Positions 8,779 to 17,964 are shown, counted from the first letter of the stretch. The stretch is DNA of 25,300 bases from SIG588 sp045533175 (GCA_045533175.1 JAZSHJ010000064.1:1-25300); one strand, 5' to 3'. Made by a program: numbers and translations. The notes: generated by a model from the letters alone, not told the origin.

Positions 8779-11700
8779 ACCGAGTTCATGGTCACCAACG
8801 TGTAGTTGACATTCTTCAAGATGCGTCCGCCCGTGCCGACATAGTAGTAGTCGCCGTCCACACAGATCAGGCCCTTATAGGCGATGATTGCGCCTTTTTC
8901 ACGATAGATGCCGTCTTGGCCGATCTTGCCGATAATGACGATCGGCGTATAAACGCCGGTGCTCAACACATCACCGCAGACACCGCAAACGGTGTCGCCG
9001 GTGTAACCGGGGGCTTTCGTCGTGGCATCGTATGCGCCTTCCAAAACACCATTATCGTGCCCTGTTGCGGAGATATCCACACCGCACACCGTCTGCTCAC
9101 CGCATGTGATACAGTAACGATCACCGCTGTAGCCGTTGTCGATACAGGTGGGTACTTTTTTGTTTTGCCACTCGCCATCGGTGTGGCCGAGCGCCGCAAC
9201 AACCTGCTGAGCAACCAGAACTTCACCGCAGACCGAGCAACGTTTGCCTTCGGTCAAACCGGTGGTGACGCAAGTGGGAGCCACCGCTTGGTTGATTGCT
9301 TCGGTGTGAGGAATCGTATCAACAACCTGTTGTGCCACCAACACCATGTTACAGGTGACACAATGTTTGCCTTCGGTCAAGCCGATTTCGGTGCAAGTGG
9401 GCGCCTTCGCCGCATCCACCACGGTGGTGTGGCCAAAGGCCGCGATCACCTGCGCTGATTTCAACACCGCACCGCATTCCGCACACACGGTATTGCCGGT
9501 ACTGCCCGCCTTGTTACACGTTGCCGCCGCAGCCCCTTCCACACGCGTTTGCGTATGGGGGCACACCGTGGGAACCAATTCGATAAAAGCGATATCCGCC
9601 AGCTCGTCGTTCGTCTGCAGCACATAAGTATCGCCCGATTGTACATAGTGCGTATCACGCAGTCGGATCGAAGCACCTGCGTTCAAACCGTTGCACAGCA
9701 CCGTATCCGCCAAAGCCAACGTTGCGACACCGTCCACAAATTTTACGGTGTAGTAGGAACTCCAGCGTTCGTCGCCCGCAATGGTCGCTGTGTCGCTCTT
9801 CGCTTTTTGATACTGTACGACGATCTGTTCGATGTCACTTCCTTCCTTGGCATGAATGCGCAGAATATAATCCACCTTCGTTGTGCCGTCTTGGGAAAGC
9901 AGTTTGTTCACCTTGATGTAGCCATAATTGAAACGGGGATATTGCTTATTCGTGTCCGCCGCATAGTACTCCGCAAGACCGCTGCTCATGGTCAAGCCCG
10001 TGGAAATGGTTTTGGTATATTGCGGGTAGTGCACGGGACTCACCGCATAATCGAAGTAAATGGCCTCGGAACTTTCCTTTTGCAACGGATATTGCAAATC
10101 GGACGCCTTGCACACGGTGATGGATTTGAGATAAATTGCCGAACCCGAAGTGCCCGCATCGTCGATGTTCCAGCAAATGAGGTTGAACGTCTTTCCGCTT
10201 ACCAATGCTTTTGCGGTTTCCATCGTGTCGTAAGCCGTACCTGCGGTGGCGGTCACTCCGTTGCCGATGGCGCTGTTCGCGGTGGCGGTGTAGGTAACGC
10301 CGCGGCCCACCGTAAACGATACGATATCGAGCGCCCCTTTCGTGAGAGGTGACCCGCTGTTCACACTCAGGCAATCCCATGTGTCGGGGTTGCCGCCGCC
10401 GTTGATGCCGAGGTTGTAGCCGCTGTTGCGCAAGGTCAGGCGGGCGTTGCCGAGCCATGCATCGGTCACGTAATATTCATACGTGATCGCAAGGTCTTCT
10501 CCTGCAAGAATATCCGTTTCGGCCAATCCAAGCGTGGCGGGATCCAAGCGGAACGTAAAACTCTGATTATGCTTGTACAGTTTCACACCGTAACTGTCGG
10601 TGCCGGGAATCTGTTCCACGGTGTAGCCCGAAGCGGTAGCGGACGTGCCCACCAGCGTACCACTCGTAAAATCAAGCTTCGCATACACCGCCTTCGCTTT
10701 CAGGACGGCGTTGCAGGTGACGCATTGAACACCCTTCAAGGTGTCCGTTGTGTTGTAATCGTTTTCGGCCATCCATTCGTGTAGCTCCTCACGCACCGCC
10801 GAGGAAACGTCGGCGTTGCAGGCCGTCTGCAGATCGTACACTTCGATACGCGCGATCTTCGGCACTTCGGTGTACCACACGCGCAATGAGCCGAGCCCGT
10901 TCAAGCTGTTGCGGAAACAAGTTTCGGGCAGGAACACGTCTCCCACGCCGTTTTGCACGGTGACCGTGGGTGCCTCGTACCCGTACATACCGCTGAAATT
11001 CGAGGTCGTACCGTTGCTCACTTCAAATGCATTCAACGCCACGGTGGTGTTTTCGTAACCGGGGGTCGTGTAGATCTTAACGTACAACGGTTTGTTCGCC
11101 GTGGCGTCGGAAGAGGTTGCCGCGCCGTACACCTTGAAGTAACGGTACAGGTAATCTGCATCGGGATACTTTTCGTCATCCTGTTCGTAGTCGCCCCACG
11201 TCATCAACCGTGCGTGCGAGGCCGTAATGTCGGGATAGAACTCGCACAAAACGCTCTCTTGCATTTCGGCATAGGCGAAATCGCCGCCTTCGATGTGCAA
11301 CGACGATGTGGGCACCAATTTCACCGATTGGATATACACGTTCGGCGCACAGCCTGTGACAGAGAACGCAAATTCGTCCGCACCGATCACGGCACGTTCT
11401 TCCGCCGTGAAGGTGTGGAACACCAGCGCGGATTCCCGCACGTGCAACGCATGGGTGTCAGCAAACAGTTCCACCTTCGGATAGTTCCCGAACTGATAGC
11501 GAAACATGCGTTGATTGCCGCTTGTTTGTTCCGTGATGTAATATTCGATTGCCATGGTGAGGCTTTCGCTTGCGGGGATATCGCGGAACAGCGCACCCGT
11601 GAGCGCAAAGCCCGACAAATCGGATTTCAGCGAAATGCCGTATTCCTCGTTGTTGATAACCGACACGTCCACGGTGCCGTGTGCGCCAAGCGGCGTCACC

Positions 11701-14700
11701 ACACAATCGGTAGTGAGCACCCCTTCATCGGTGTCCAAATACGCATAGCCGAGAGGATCGATACTTTCGCCCTTCTGCACAACCGTGCCGCAAACGGTAC
11801 ACACGATATCGCCCGTGTACCCCGCTTTCAAGTTTTCGGCGGCGGTTTGGTCGCGCAGGATCGTGGCGCCGTGTGCACACGACATGCAGGTCCAATCGGC
11901 CGAAGTCAACGGCTCATTGCCGCTTGCCACCGCCATGGCGAAACGGTCGGTAGCGCTGCCGTCGTAGATCACTTCCGAAAGGGCGGTACAGCCGCTGAAC
12001 GCATCGGCATTCACCGCGGTGACCGCGCGCGGCAGGGACACCTGCCCAAGCGCCGAACAGCCCTTAAAGGCGGAAGCGCCGATCGTCTTAACCCCCGCGG
12101 GAATGGAAACACCTTTCAGCGCGGTACAACCGCTGAACGCACCGTCACCGATGGTGTTGATGGTTTCGGGCAACGCAACTGCCGTGAACTTCTTGTTGCT
12201 GAACGCGTTCGCCGCAATTGCCACAACAGACTTGCCCCCGATCGCGGCAGGAACGGAGATCGCGGTGGCCGAACCGGTGTATCCCGTGATGGTCACACCG
12301 TTATCGGCGGTGGTATACGTGAATCCCGCCGCGGCATCGGTGGCGCTGTACGATCCGGTCCACCGGTGGATGTAACTGCCATTGGTGAAATTTTCTTCTT
12401 GTTGGAAAAGCCCGAAATAGTCGCGGTACACCTTGAACTCGCTGACATAGTAACCGCCCGTCACGTTCACCCGTTTGCGATACGTGTAATCCGTGATAAC
12501 CGGTGTATCCCCGCGTCCGGAACTCAATCCCACCACGTTCACCGTACCCTTCGAGGACATCTCGAAAAACTGCGAGTTGGTGTGGTTCATCGCAGCGTTG
12601 TAAAGGTTCAATGTGCCGTTATCCACCCGCACACCCGCCGTGGGGGAAGGCGCCCATTCGGTGAAGTTGTGAATGGTGATCTCACCCGTGAAGGTGTCGG
12701 TCAGGTGGATATCGTAGATGTCCTTATCGGTCACGGCGTATTCGCCCGTGACGTTGGAACCGTTTTGGTTGAACGCCGTAAGCTGCATATTGAGGATCTC
12801 AATATTTTTGCCCGCTTCCACACGGAGCGCTTCGGTCGCATAGTCCACGCCGTGGCCGTACAAACGCACACCGTCGGGTTCATTGCCGTTTTCGCTCGTG
12901 AGCAACACGCCGTACAGCGAGGAATAGTTGAAGCAATCGTACACCAACTGATTCTTCACGTCGCTGAGCGTCAGCGGAATGGCGTTGTTGTTGAATTGAC
13001 GCTGCATTTCCACGTGGAAATGAGAAGTCAGCTCCGCCGGAGGCGAAGCGCCCCAGTCTCCCCACACCGAACCGTGGGAGTTCAGGATCGCATTGTAATT
13101 GAACTGATAGTTGCGGATCACACCGCCCGTGGAACCGCCGCCTGCCACAATACCGCGATGGAAGAAGTGGCCCGCCAAATAGTCCACATAGTGATTGTCG
13201 CAACGGTTGGTGACAAGATCCACGCCGTTATACCCGTTGTGCGAGGACACGTTGATCACATATACATCGCTGCCCGCACCGCGGATGGCGTAGGGGTAGG
13301 ATTCAAAGATGAAGCGATAGCTTTCCACCCCGTTCACGGTGACCGGCGTGTACTCGCTGTTTTGTTCGGGATAATGGAAGGTGATACCGCGAATACCCGC
13401 CGAAGCCGCAAGCGTCACGGTGGCCACGTCCGCTTCGTTGCCGCGGCGATACACCAAAATGATCGTGTTGACCGGACACGGCATCGAACCGAAATCGCCC
13501 GTGCCGCGCAGTTCCACACCCGACGGCACGTTGAGTGCACCGTCTACACGGTATTTTCCGGGCGGAAGGAACACAAGACCTCCGCCGTTTTGTCCCGCCT
13601 CGGTAAGCAACGCTTGCAAACGTTCGGTCACGTCGGTCGCGCCTGTCTTATCCACGTTTGCTACGTAATACGCCGCTTTGAAAGGACCTTTTTCCTGCGG
13701 GCCCGCTTGCTCGGGAGTCAGCGACGTGTACCTCTTAAGATCCAACGCCACCGCGCTGTAAGATACGGGACATCCGCCTTGATTCACATAGGAGATCTCC
13801 CCACCGTCGGCGTTGCGATTGCCGATCAAGATGCCCGAAAACGCGCCCGCGTTCAGCACCACCTGCGGTGCGGGCGTAAGCAGATCGGAATCGCCAACCA
13901 AAATATGCCCCCTATTGGACACGATGCCGCCTTGACGAATGGTGGAGGACAGAATGGATACGCGCACAGGGTTGTTTTGAAGTACCGCCGCGCCGGTTGC
14001 CGCAATGTCAACGTTCATCACCTGCAACGAACCGTACCCGCTGTAATCGGTTGCGGGGAAGTGCAGGCCATACACGCAGTTGCGGATGGTGATATCCGCG
14101 AGCGATTCGGTGTTGCCGCTGACGTTATCCGCCAACAGCGCGTTGTAGCAATCGGTGAAATTCAAACCGACACATTGGCCGTTGGGGAACGCATCGGAAA
14201 ACGCGCACTTGGCAAAATGCAACCCGGTGTGATAGCCGCGAATGTCGGAATACGTGAGATACGACCAGTCAATACGGCGCAGCGTTATGGCCGTTGCGTT
14301 TTCATAAAGATAGGTGCGCAACGCCGCATCCGCCGCATCCGCCACAGGAGCCGAAGGGAGTTTGGATTCGATCCAGTATTCGGGTGCAAAATGAATTTCT
14401 TCCAAACGGGCAATATCGACAACTACGTCGATATCCATACCCTTGTACAGCGGCGTACCGTACACGTTCGATACATTCGGGCAGTTGGCCCCCTCGACTT
14501 GTTGTACCGCAAAATAGGAGTTTACAAACGTCACATTCTGCACGAAGGTGTATTGGAACGTTCGAATCGTGGCAGGATACGGCACGATGTTTTGGGCATC
14601 CTGATGCGGATACCAGAACGACAGGTTGCGCACTTGCGCGTGCGAAGCCATGGTGATGAAAGGCATTGCGCTCGTTCCGTTGTGACCGGCATACACTTCC

Positions 14701-15662
14701 AAAACCGTACCTTTTACTGCACGGTCGTGTTCGGGAGACGCCCATTCACCGCAAACGGAAACGCCACGGGGAATGTAGATCTCATCGTAAAAACTATAGC
14801 GTCCCGCAGGAATAAACAATGTGCCGCCGCCCGCCATGGAAAGGCCTTCCAAAAGTGAGTTGACCACAGGCGCGTAGTCCACGTTGCCCTTGCGATCGAT
14901 CAAATCAACGTTGTGCTTTTCCACATATTCCGCAAGGTTATAACCCGCCACCAACGGCGTGGAATCGTCCATTCCCTCGCTGAACTCCACCGCTTTCCAT
15001 TGCGGTGCCTCGGGCGCAAAGGTACCGTCGCCGATCGGATCGTCTTCGACCGACGGCGCTTGCACCGCCGTGTTGACCAATCGGATATTGCACATCTTTA
15101 TGGTTGCCTTCTGCCCATTAACCGAAGCATTAGGCGCAGCATAATAAATGCGGAAATAGTTGAACGCGGTCGGATCAAACGCCACGTTCCCCGTTGTTCC
15201 GGTGAAAGACGAAAGCGGCAAGGTGCGACGCACCCATGTGTCGCGTTGGAAATGCAGGTGCCCCACCCCCGTGAATCGTTCCTGTTGATCGCAAGTACCG
15301 CTGCTGGTAATTTCGATCTGACCGGCCATGTTTCCGCTTTCCAGCAACGATACCAGTCCGTTATCGCCCGAAACGTACATGTCCACCTGCAAGGCCAATG
15401 TGTTTTGGGCGGAGTCGGTGGAATATCCGTGCTTGGTAAGATCCAACGGTTCGGCCAATTGATAGGCCGCACCACTCACCAAAGAAGAACCTTCATCGGC
15501 AACGAAAACTCCGTTAACAGCACAGCCAAATTCCGCCACGATATACGCTGTTTGCGTTGCCGCCGCAGCCGTAATTGCCGTGGGCGACACAAGTTGCAAC
15601 CCGATGGCGGGCACCGTCAGGCACAAACAAAGAAGCAATGCCAACAATCTCTTGATCAACAT
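8760..15662 (-). CDS. Gene A: giant secreted protein with twin beta-helices, BspA-type LRR and C-x-x-C repeats
   Basis: This 2300-codon frame opens with a signal peptide (MLIKRLLALLLCLCL, likely cut near residues 33-36). Approximate parts: beta-sandwich 40-205; Pectate_lyase_3-type beta-helix 255-648 (GGGTLFIPAGRYSFY); second beta-helix 665-1080 (GGGLVFLPPGKYRV, ELRGTGDFG); LRR_5/BspA-like 1125-1248 (IGDGAFSGCTALKGV); two modules 1288-2063; C-x-x-C repeats ~2063-2205; a cell-wall-binding-like piece 2240-2290 (YKGLICVDGDYYYVGTGG). It is presumably exported and wall-associated. No LPXTG, SLH or dockerin signature is seen, but the C-terminus is probably missing because the frame breaks at the junction near 8785. 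The start is ATG at 15662; GAGG sits only 2 nt before it, so TTG at 15659 is a possible start. Twin helices recall GH55 or pectate-lyase-like enzymes; the substrate is unknown. Confidence 0.85.
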   Translation of the reverse strand: MLIKRLLALLLCLCLTVPAIGLQLVSPTAITAAAATQTAYIVAEFGCAVNGVFVADEGSSLVSGAAYQLAEPLDLTKHGYSTDSAQNTLALQVDMYVSGDNGLVSLLESGNMAGQIEITSSGTCDQQERFTGVGHLHFQRDTWVRRTLPLSSFTGTTGNVAFDPTAFNYFRIYYAAPNASVNGQKATIKMCNIRLVNTAVQAPSVEDDPIGDGTFAPEAPQWKAVEFSEGMDDSTPLVAGYNLAEYVEKHNVDLIDRKGNVDYAPVVNSLLEGLSMAGGGTLFIPAGRYSFYDEIYIPRGVSVCGEWASPEHDRAVKGTVLEVYAGHNGTSAMPFITMASHAQVRNLSFWYPHQDAQNIVPYPATIRTFQYTFVQNVTFVNSYFAVQQVEGANCPNVSNVYGTPLYKGMDIDVVVDIARLEEIHFAPEYWIESKLPSAPVADAADAALRTYLYENATAITLRRIDWSYLTYSDIRGYHTGLHFAKCAFSDAFPNGQCVGLNFTDCYNALLADNVSGNTESLADITIRNCVYGLHFPATDYSGYGSLQVMNVDIAATGAAVLQNNPVRVSILSSTIRQGGIVSNRGHILVGDSDLLTPAPQVVLNAGAFSGILIGNRNADGGEISYVNQGGCPVSYSAVALDLKRYTSLTPEQAGPQEKGPFKAAYYVANVDKTGATDVTERLQALLTEAGQNGGGLVFLPPGKYRVDGALNVPSGVELRGTGDFGSMPCPVNTIILVYRRGNEADVATVTLAASAGIRGITFHYPEQNSEYTPVTVNGVESYRFIFESYPYAIRGAGSDVYVINVSSHNGYNGVDLVTNRCDNHYVDYLAGHFFHRGIVAGGGSTGGVIRNYQFNYNAILNSHGSVWGDWGASPPAELTSHFHVEMQRQFNNNAIPLTLSDVKNQLVYDCFNYSSLYGVLLTSENGNEPDGVRLYGHGVDYATEALRVEAGKNIEILNMQLTAFNQNGSNVTGEYAVTDKDIYDIHLTDTFTGEITIHNFTEWAPSPTAGVRVDNGTLNLYNAAMNHTNSQFFEMSSKGTVNVVGLSSGRGDTPVITDYTYRKRVNVTGGYYVSEFKVYRDYFGLFQQEENFTNGSYIHRWTGSYSATDAAAGFTYTTADNGVTITGYTGSATAISVPAAIGGKSVVAIAANAFSNKKFTAVALPETINTIGDGAFSGCTALKGVSIPAGVKTIGASAFKGCSALGQVSLPRAVTAVNADAFSGCTALSEVIYDGSATDRFAMAVASGNEPLTSADWTCMSCAHGATILRDQTAAENLKAGYTGDIVCTVCGTVVQKGESIDPLGYAYLDTDEGVLTTDCVVTPLGAHGTVDVSVINNEEYGISLKSDLSGFALTGALFRDIPASESLTMAIEYYITEQTSGNQRMFRYQFGNYPKVELFADTHALHVRESALVFHTFTAEERAVIGADEFAFSVTGCAPNVYIQSVKLVPTSSLHIEGGDFAYAEMQESVLCEFYPDITASHARLMTWGDYEQDDEKYPDADYLYRYFKVYGAATSSDATANKPLYVKIYTTPGYENTTVALNAFEVSNGTTSNFSGMYGYEAPTVTVQNGVGDVFLPETCFRNSLNGLGSLRVWYTEVPKIARIEVYDLQTACNADVSSAVREELHEWMAENDYNTTDTLKGVQCVTCNAVLKAKAVYAKLDFTSGTLVGTSATASGYTVEQIPGTDSYGVKLYKHNQSFTFRLDPATLGLAETDILAGEDLAITYEYYVTDAWLGNARLTLRNSGYNLGINGGGNPDTWDCLSVNSGSPLTKGALDIVSFTVGRGVTYTATANSAIGNGVTATAGTAYDTMETAKALVSGKTFNLICWNIDDAGTSGSAIYLKSITVCKASDLQYPLQKESSEAIYFDYAVSPVHYPQYTKTISTGLTMSSGLAEYYAADTNKQYPRFNYGYIKVNKLLSQDGTTKVDYILRIHAKEGSDIEQIVVQYQKAKSDTATIAGDERWSSYYTVKFVDGVATLALADTVLCNGLNAGASIRLRDTHYVQSGDTYVLQTNDELADIAFIELVPTVCPHTQTRVEGAAAATCNKAGSTGNTVCAECGAVLKSAQVIAAFGHTTVVDAAKAPTCTEIGLTEGKHCVTCNMVLVAQQVVDTIPHTEAINQAVAPTCVTTGLTEGKRCSVCGEVLVAQQVVAALGHTDGEWQNKKVPTCIDNGYSGDRYCITCGEQTVCGVDISATGHDNGVLEGAYDATTKAPGYTGDTVCGVCGDVLSTGVYTPIVIIGKIGQDGIYREKGAIIAYKGLICVDGDYYYVGTGGRILKNVNYTLVTMNSVWTPAF
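8778..8792 (-). other. Chimeric junction between gene A's C-terminal module and gene B's N-terminal domain
   Basis: Gene A reads in frame through GDYYYVGTGG...YTLVTMN and then switches to SVWTPAF and a stop. In the next frame the same bases read ELGLDTGVLNFEEGQW, matching the ERFTGVGHLHFQRDTW part of gene A's own N-terminal domain. The end of gene A's module, any terminator, any promoter and ribosome binding site for gene B, its signal peptide and roughly 150 residues are missing. The switch lies near 8783-8788. No repeat or element marks the join. Confidence 0.65.
9063..9434 (-). repeat. C-x-x-C repeat units in gene A (two of 123 bp, one of 126 bp)
   Basis: Units begin at GHTT, PHTE and GHTD anchors (9434, 9311, 9188) and end before GHDNGV. 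They share the APTC...GKHC-x-x-C...LVAQQVV pattern with gene B's repeats. The unit around 9189-9311 is close to the gene B type, while the outer units are more diverged (IDNGYSGDRYCITCGEQ). Gene A thus carries a short, aged version of the array that is expanded and homogeneous in gene B. Confidence 0.8.
9476..11800 (-). repeat. Two ~1.1-1.2-kb modules of gene A
   Basis: C-x-x-C linker motifs (CTVCGTVV, CVTCNAVL, CAECGAVL) lie near 11790, 10712 and 9476 and bound two modules homologous to the four in gene B. The first (residues ~1290-1650) keeps the typical AIEYYITEQ...MFRYQFGNYP...VFHTFTAEER...YYPDI-like order. The second (~1650-2063) is more diverged, with VTYTATANSAIGNG and a Y/K-rich middle. 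A CPHTQTRVEG link then leads into the short repeats. Confidence 0.7.
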
Positions 15663-15703
15663 ATCCTCGCACCCTTCGCTATGTGATTACGTGATACGAA
15701 ACA

Positions 15704-15732
15704 ATTATATGTTATTACCATCTAAATGTCAA
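15704..15732 (-). promoter_or_regulatory. Consensus sigma-A promoter of gene A
   Basis: On the minus strand TTGACA (15732-15727) is followed by a 17-nt spacer and TATAAT (15709-15704), an exact match to both consensus hexamers. Transcription would start near 15697, giving a leader of ~35 nt before the ATG at 15662. This is stronger than the tex and GH28-like promoters in the window and predicts high basal expression unless repressed. Confidence 0.85.
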
Positions 15733-15739
15733 TGTTCGC

Positions 15740-15762
15740 GCCAAAAGATCGATACTTTTGGC
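15740..15762. promoter_or_regulatory. Perfect palindrome upstream of the gene A promoter (operator candidate)
   Basis: GCCAAAAG and CTTTTGGC form 8-bp inverted arms around a 7-nt centre, ATCGATA. It ends 7 bp upstream of the -35 box. It has no T-run after it and an AT-rich centre, so it looks like a dimeric regulator site rather than a terminator. An activator could contact RNA polymerase from here, and a repressor is also possible. No regulator gene is present in the window. Confidence 0.5.
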
Positions 15763-15805
15763 TAAAACGTCAATCGCCGTATTCGTAAAACGCGGGGGTT
15801 CACGC

Positions 15806-15844
15806 AAAAAGGGAAGTGCGAAACATTTCGCACTTCCCTTTTTT
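15806..15844 (-). terminator. Intrinsic terminator of tex
   Basis: Near-perfect hairpin with stem AAAAAGGGAAGTGCGAAA paired to TTTCGCACTTCCCTTTTT and a very short loop. It abuts the tex stop codon (TGA at 15844-15846) and is followed by a T-run on the minus strand. The symmetry means it could also work on the plus strand. It isolates tex from gene A, which has its own promoter. Confidence 0.9.
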
Positions 15845-17964
15845 CACAGTTTCATGGTCAAGCCGATGCGGCGGCGCTTCACGTCTACCGACAACACCTT
15901 CACTTTCACGGTCTGCCCCACCTTTACCGCTTCCAGCGGATGCTTGATAAAGCGATCGCAGATTTGCGAAATATGCACCAATCCGTCCTCGTGCACGCCG
16001 ATATCCACAAAACAACCGAAATCGATCACGTTGCGCACCGTTCCCGTGAACACCATACCCTCTTTCAGGTCTTTGAGTTCCATTACGTTGCCGTCACGCA
16101 TCAGCGGCGGCGGTAATTCATCGCGCGGATCGCGCCCGGGCTTGGGCAGTTCTTTCAAAATATCGGCCAATGTGGGCAACCCCACCCCCAACTCTTCCGC
16201 CAACGCCGCATCCGCCGTTTGGGGAAGTCCTTCCGTCTGTCCCACGGCCGCGCCGTATTTTTTCAGTAATTTTTCGGCGGCGGCATAACTTTCGGGGTGT
16301 ACAGCGGTGTTGTCCAGCGGATTTTTGCCGCCCGCCACACGCAAAAAGCCCGCACATTGCTCAAATGCTTTCGGGCCGAGTTTCGGCACTTTTAAAAGTG
16401 TTCGTCGGTCGGTAAACGCACCGTTTTGTTCGCGGTATTCCACAATGTTTTTGGCCACGGCGGCGCTCACCCCCGCGACGTATTCCAGAAGAGAGGCCGA
16501 CGCGGTGTTCAGATCCACCCCCACGGCGTTCACACAATCCTCCACCACACCCGAAAGTGCCTCGTGCAGACGGTTTTGGGGCATATCATGCTGATATTGT
16601 CCCACCCCGATGGCCTTGGGATCGATCTTCACCAGTTCCGCCAGCGGATCCTGCAAGCGGCGGGCGATGGACACCGCCGAACGAAGCGACACGTCAAAAT
16701 CGGGAAATTCCTGTGCCGCCAATTTAGACGCGGAATACACCGACGCACCGGCTTCGCTCACCACCATGTAACTCACCTTGTGCGGCAGATCACGGAGCAT
16801 CCCCGCCACAAACGCTTCCGATTCCCGCGAAGCCGTACCGTTGCCGATAGCAATTGCCGTCACGTGGTGCTTTTTGATAAGCGCCGTAAGTTTTTCCGCC
16901 GCTTCGGCGGTGCGGGACTGCGGCGGCGTGGGATACACAACCGTGGTTTCCAACACCTTACCCGTGGAATCGCACACCGCGATTTTACATCCGGTACGAT
17001 AGGCGGGGTCCAGCCCCAAAGTAGCCTTTCCTTTCACGGGCGGTTGCATCAGCAGTTGACGCAAATTCTGCCCAAACACCTTGATCGCCCCTTCGGCGGC
17101 GGTTTCGGTCAGATTCGCCCGCACTTCCCGTTCCAGCGAAGGAAACAGCAACCGACGATACCCGTCCACACAAGCCGCCTCCACCAACTTACCGCACGGG
17201 GACGCGTTTTTCACGTAGCGGCGCAACACGGCGTTTTCCCCCGCCGATTCGGGCAGTTCCACCGACACACGCAAAAACTCTTCCTTTTCGCCGCGGTTGA
17301 GCGCCAGCACGCGGTGCCCCGCCGCTTTGGAAAGCGGTTCGCGATAGTCGTAATAGTTCTCATACACGCTGCTTTTTTCTTTGTCGGTCGCCACCGATAC
17401 CAACTGCCCTGCACGGGCAAGGATTCGGCGCAACGCACCGCGCAATTCGGCGTCGTCCGACACGTCCTCGGCAATAATATCCGAAGCACCCGCCAAAGCG
17501 GCCGCCGTGTCGGGCACCTCTTTTTCCTCGTTCACAAAAGCGGCCGCCTCCCGCACGGGATCGCACCCTTCTTCTTGCGCCAAGAGAATGGCCGCCAACG
17601 GTTCCAACCCCCGTTCCCGCGCCACGCTGCCGCGGGTTTTACGTTTTTGTTTATAGGGGCGATACAGGTCTTCGAGCTCCACCAATGCCGTGGCGGCGGC
17701 AATGGCGGCGGCGAGTTCCGGTGTGAGTTTTCCCTGCTCTTCGATGGACGCCAAAATCTCCCCCCGCCGTTTATCCAAGTTGCGCAGATATGTCAGTCGT
17801 TCGTATAAATCACGCAACAACTGGTCGTCCAGCGCACCTGTTTGCTCTTTGCGATAACGGGCAATAAACGGAATGGTTTTATCGTCGTCGATCAGCGCCA
17901 CCGTGTTTTCCGCTTGCCACGTTTTGAGCGAAAATTCCGTGCATAACGTTTTGATGATGTCCAT
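15844..17964 (-). CDS. tex: Tex family transcription accessory protein (YqgF/HhH/S1)
   Basis: A 706-residue cytoplasmic nucleic-acid-binding protein of the conserved Tex family, which binds RNA and affects transcription. Visible parts: Tex N-terminal helical region with TIPFIARYRKEQTGALDD and LEDLYRPYKQKRKTRG (1-190); YqgF RNase-H-like domain opening LGLDPAYRTGCKIAV (~315-440); helix-hairpin-helix segment around DLNTASASLLEYVAGVS (~480-560); C-terminal S1 domain from GMVFTGTVRNVIDFGCFVDIG to GLTMKL (~635-706). Length is normal for the family. The start is set at the ATG of MDIIKTL (17964), preceded by GAGGAG with 7-nt spacing, not at the further upstream in-frame ATG, which would lie inside the promoter. 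It has its own promoter and terminator. It is a housekeeping gene unrelated to the carbohydrate genes. Confidence 0.96.
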   Translation of the reverse strand: MDIIKTLCTEFSLKTWQAENTVALIDDDKTIPFIARYRKEQTGALDDQLLRDLYERLTYLRNLDKRRGEILASIEEQGKLTPELAAAIAAATALVELEDLYRPYKQKRKTRGSVARERGLEPLAAILLAQEEGCDPVREAAAFVNEEKEVPDTAAALAGASDIIAEDVSDDAELRGALRRILARAGQLVSVATDKEKSSVYENYYDYREPLSKAAGHRVLALNRGEKEEFLRVSVELPESAGENAVLRRYVKNASPCGKLVEAACVDGYRRLLFPSLEREVRANLTETAAEGAIKVFGQNLRQLLMQPPVKGKATLGLDPAYRTGCKIAVCDSTGKVLETTVVYPTPPQSRTAEAAEKLTALIKKHHVTAIAIGNGTASRESEAFVAGMLRDLPHKVSYMVVSEAGASVYSASKLAAQEFPDFDVSLRSAVSIARRLQDPLAELVKIDPKAIGVGQYQHDMPQNRLHEALSGVVEDCVNAVGVDLNTASASLLEYVAGVSAAVAKNIVEYREQNGAFTDRRTLLKVPKLGPKAFEQCAGFLRVAGGKNPLDNTAVHPESYAAAEKLLKKYGAAVGQTEGLPQTADAALAEELGVGLPTLADILKELPKPGRDPRDELPPPLMRDGNVMELKDLKEGMVFTGTVRNVIDFGCFVDIGVHEDGLVHISQICDRFIKHPLEAVKVGQTVKVKVLSVDVKRRRIGLTMKL

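Noticed and set aside
8760..8790. Natural start of a separate small gene at the TTG codon (8778)
   Set aside because: There is no ribosome binding site, it lies inside gene A's last codons, and the product begins in mid-domain relative to the paralogue.
9549..14858. Long plus-strand open frames opposite gene A (e.g. 10953-14858)
   Set aside because: Same antisense effect over a gene with a signal peptide, recognisable domains and a consensus promoter.
15740..15762. Palindrome considered as a terminator
   Set aside because: No T-run follows on either strand and it lies upstream of a promoter; tex already has a strong terminator at 15806-15844.
16426..17808. 460-codon plus-strand frame opposite tex
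   Set aside because: His/Arg/Phe-rich antisense of the conserved tex gene with no recognisable domain.
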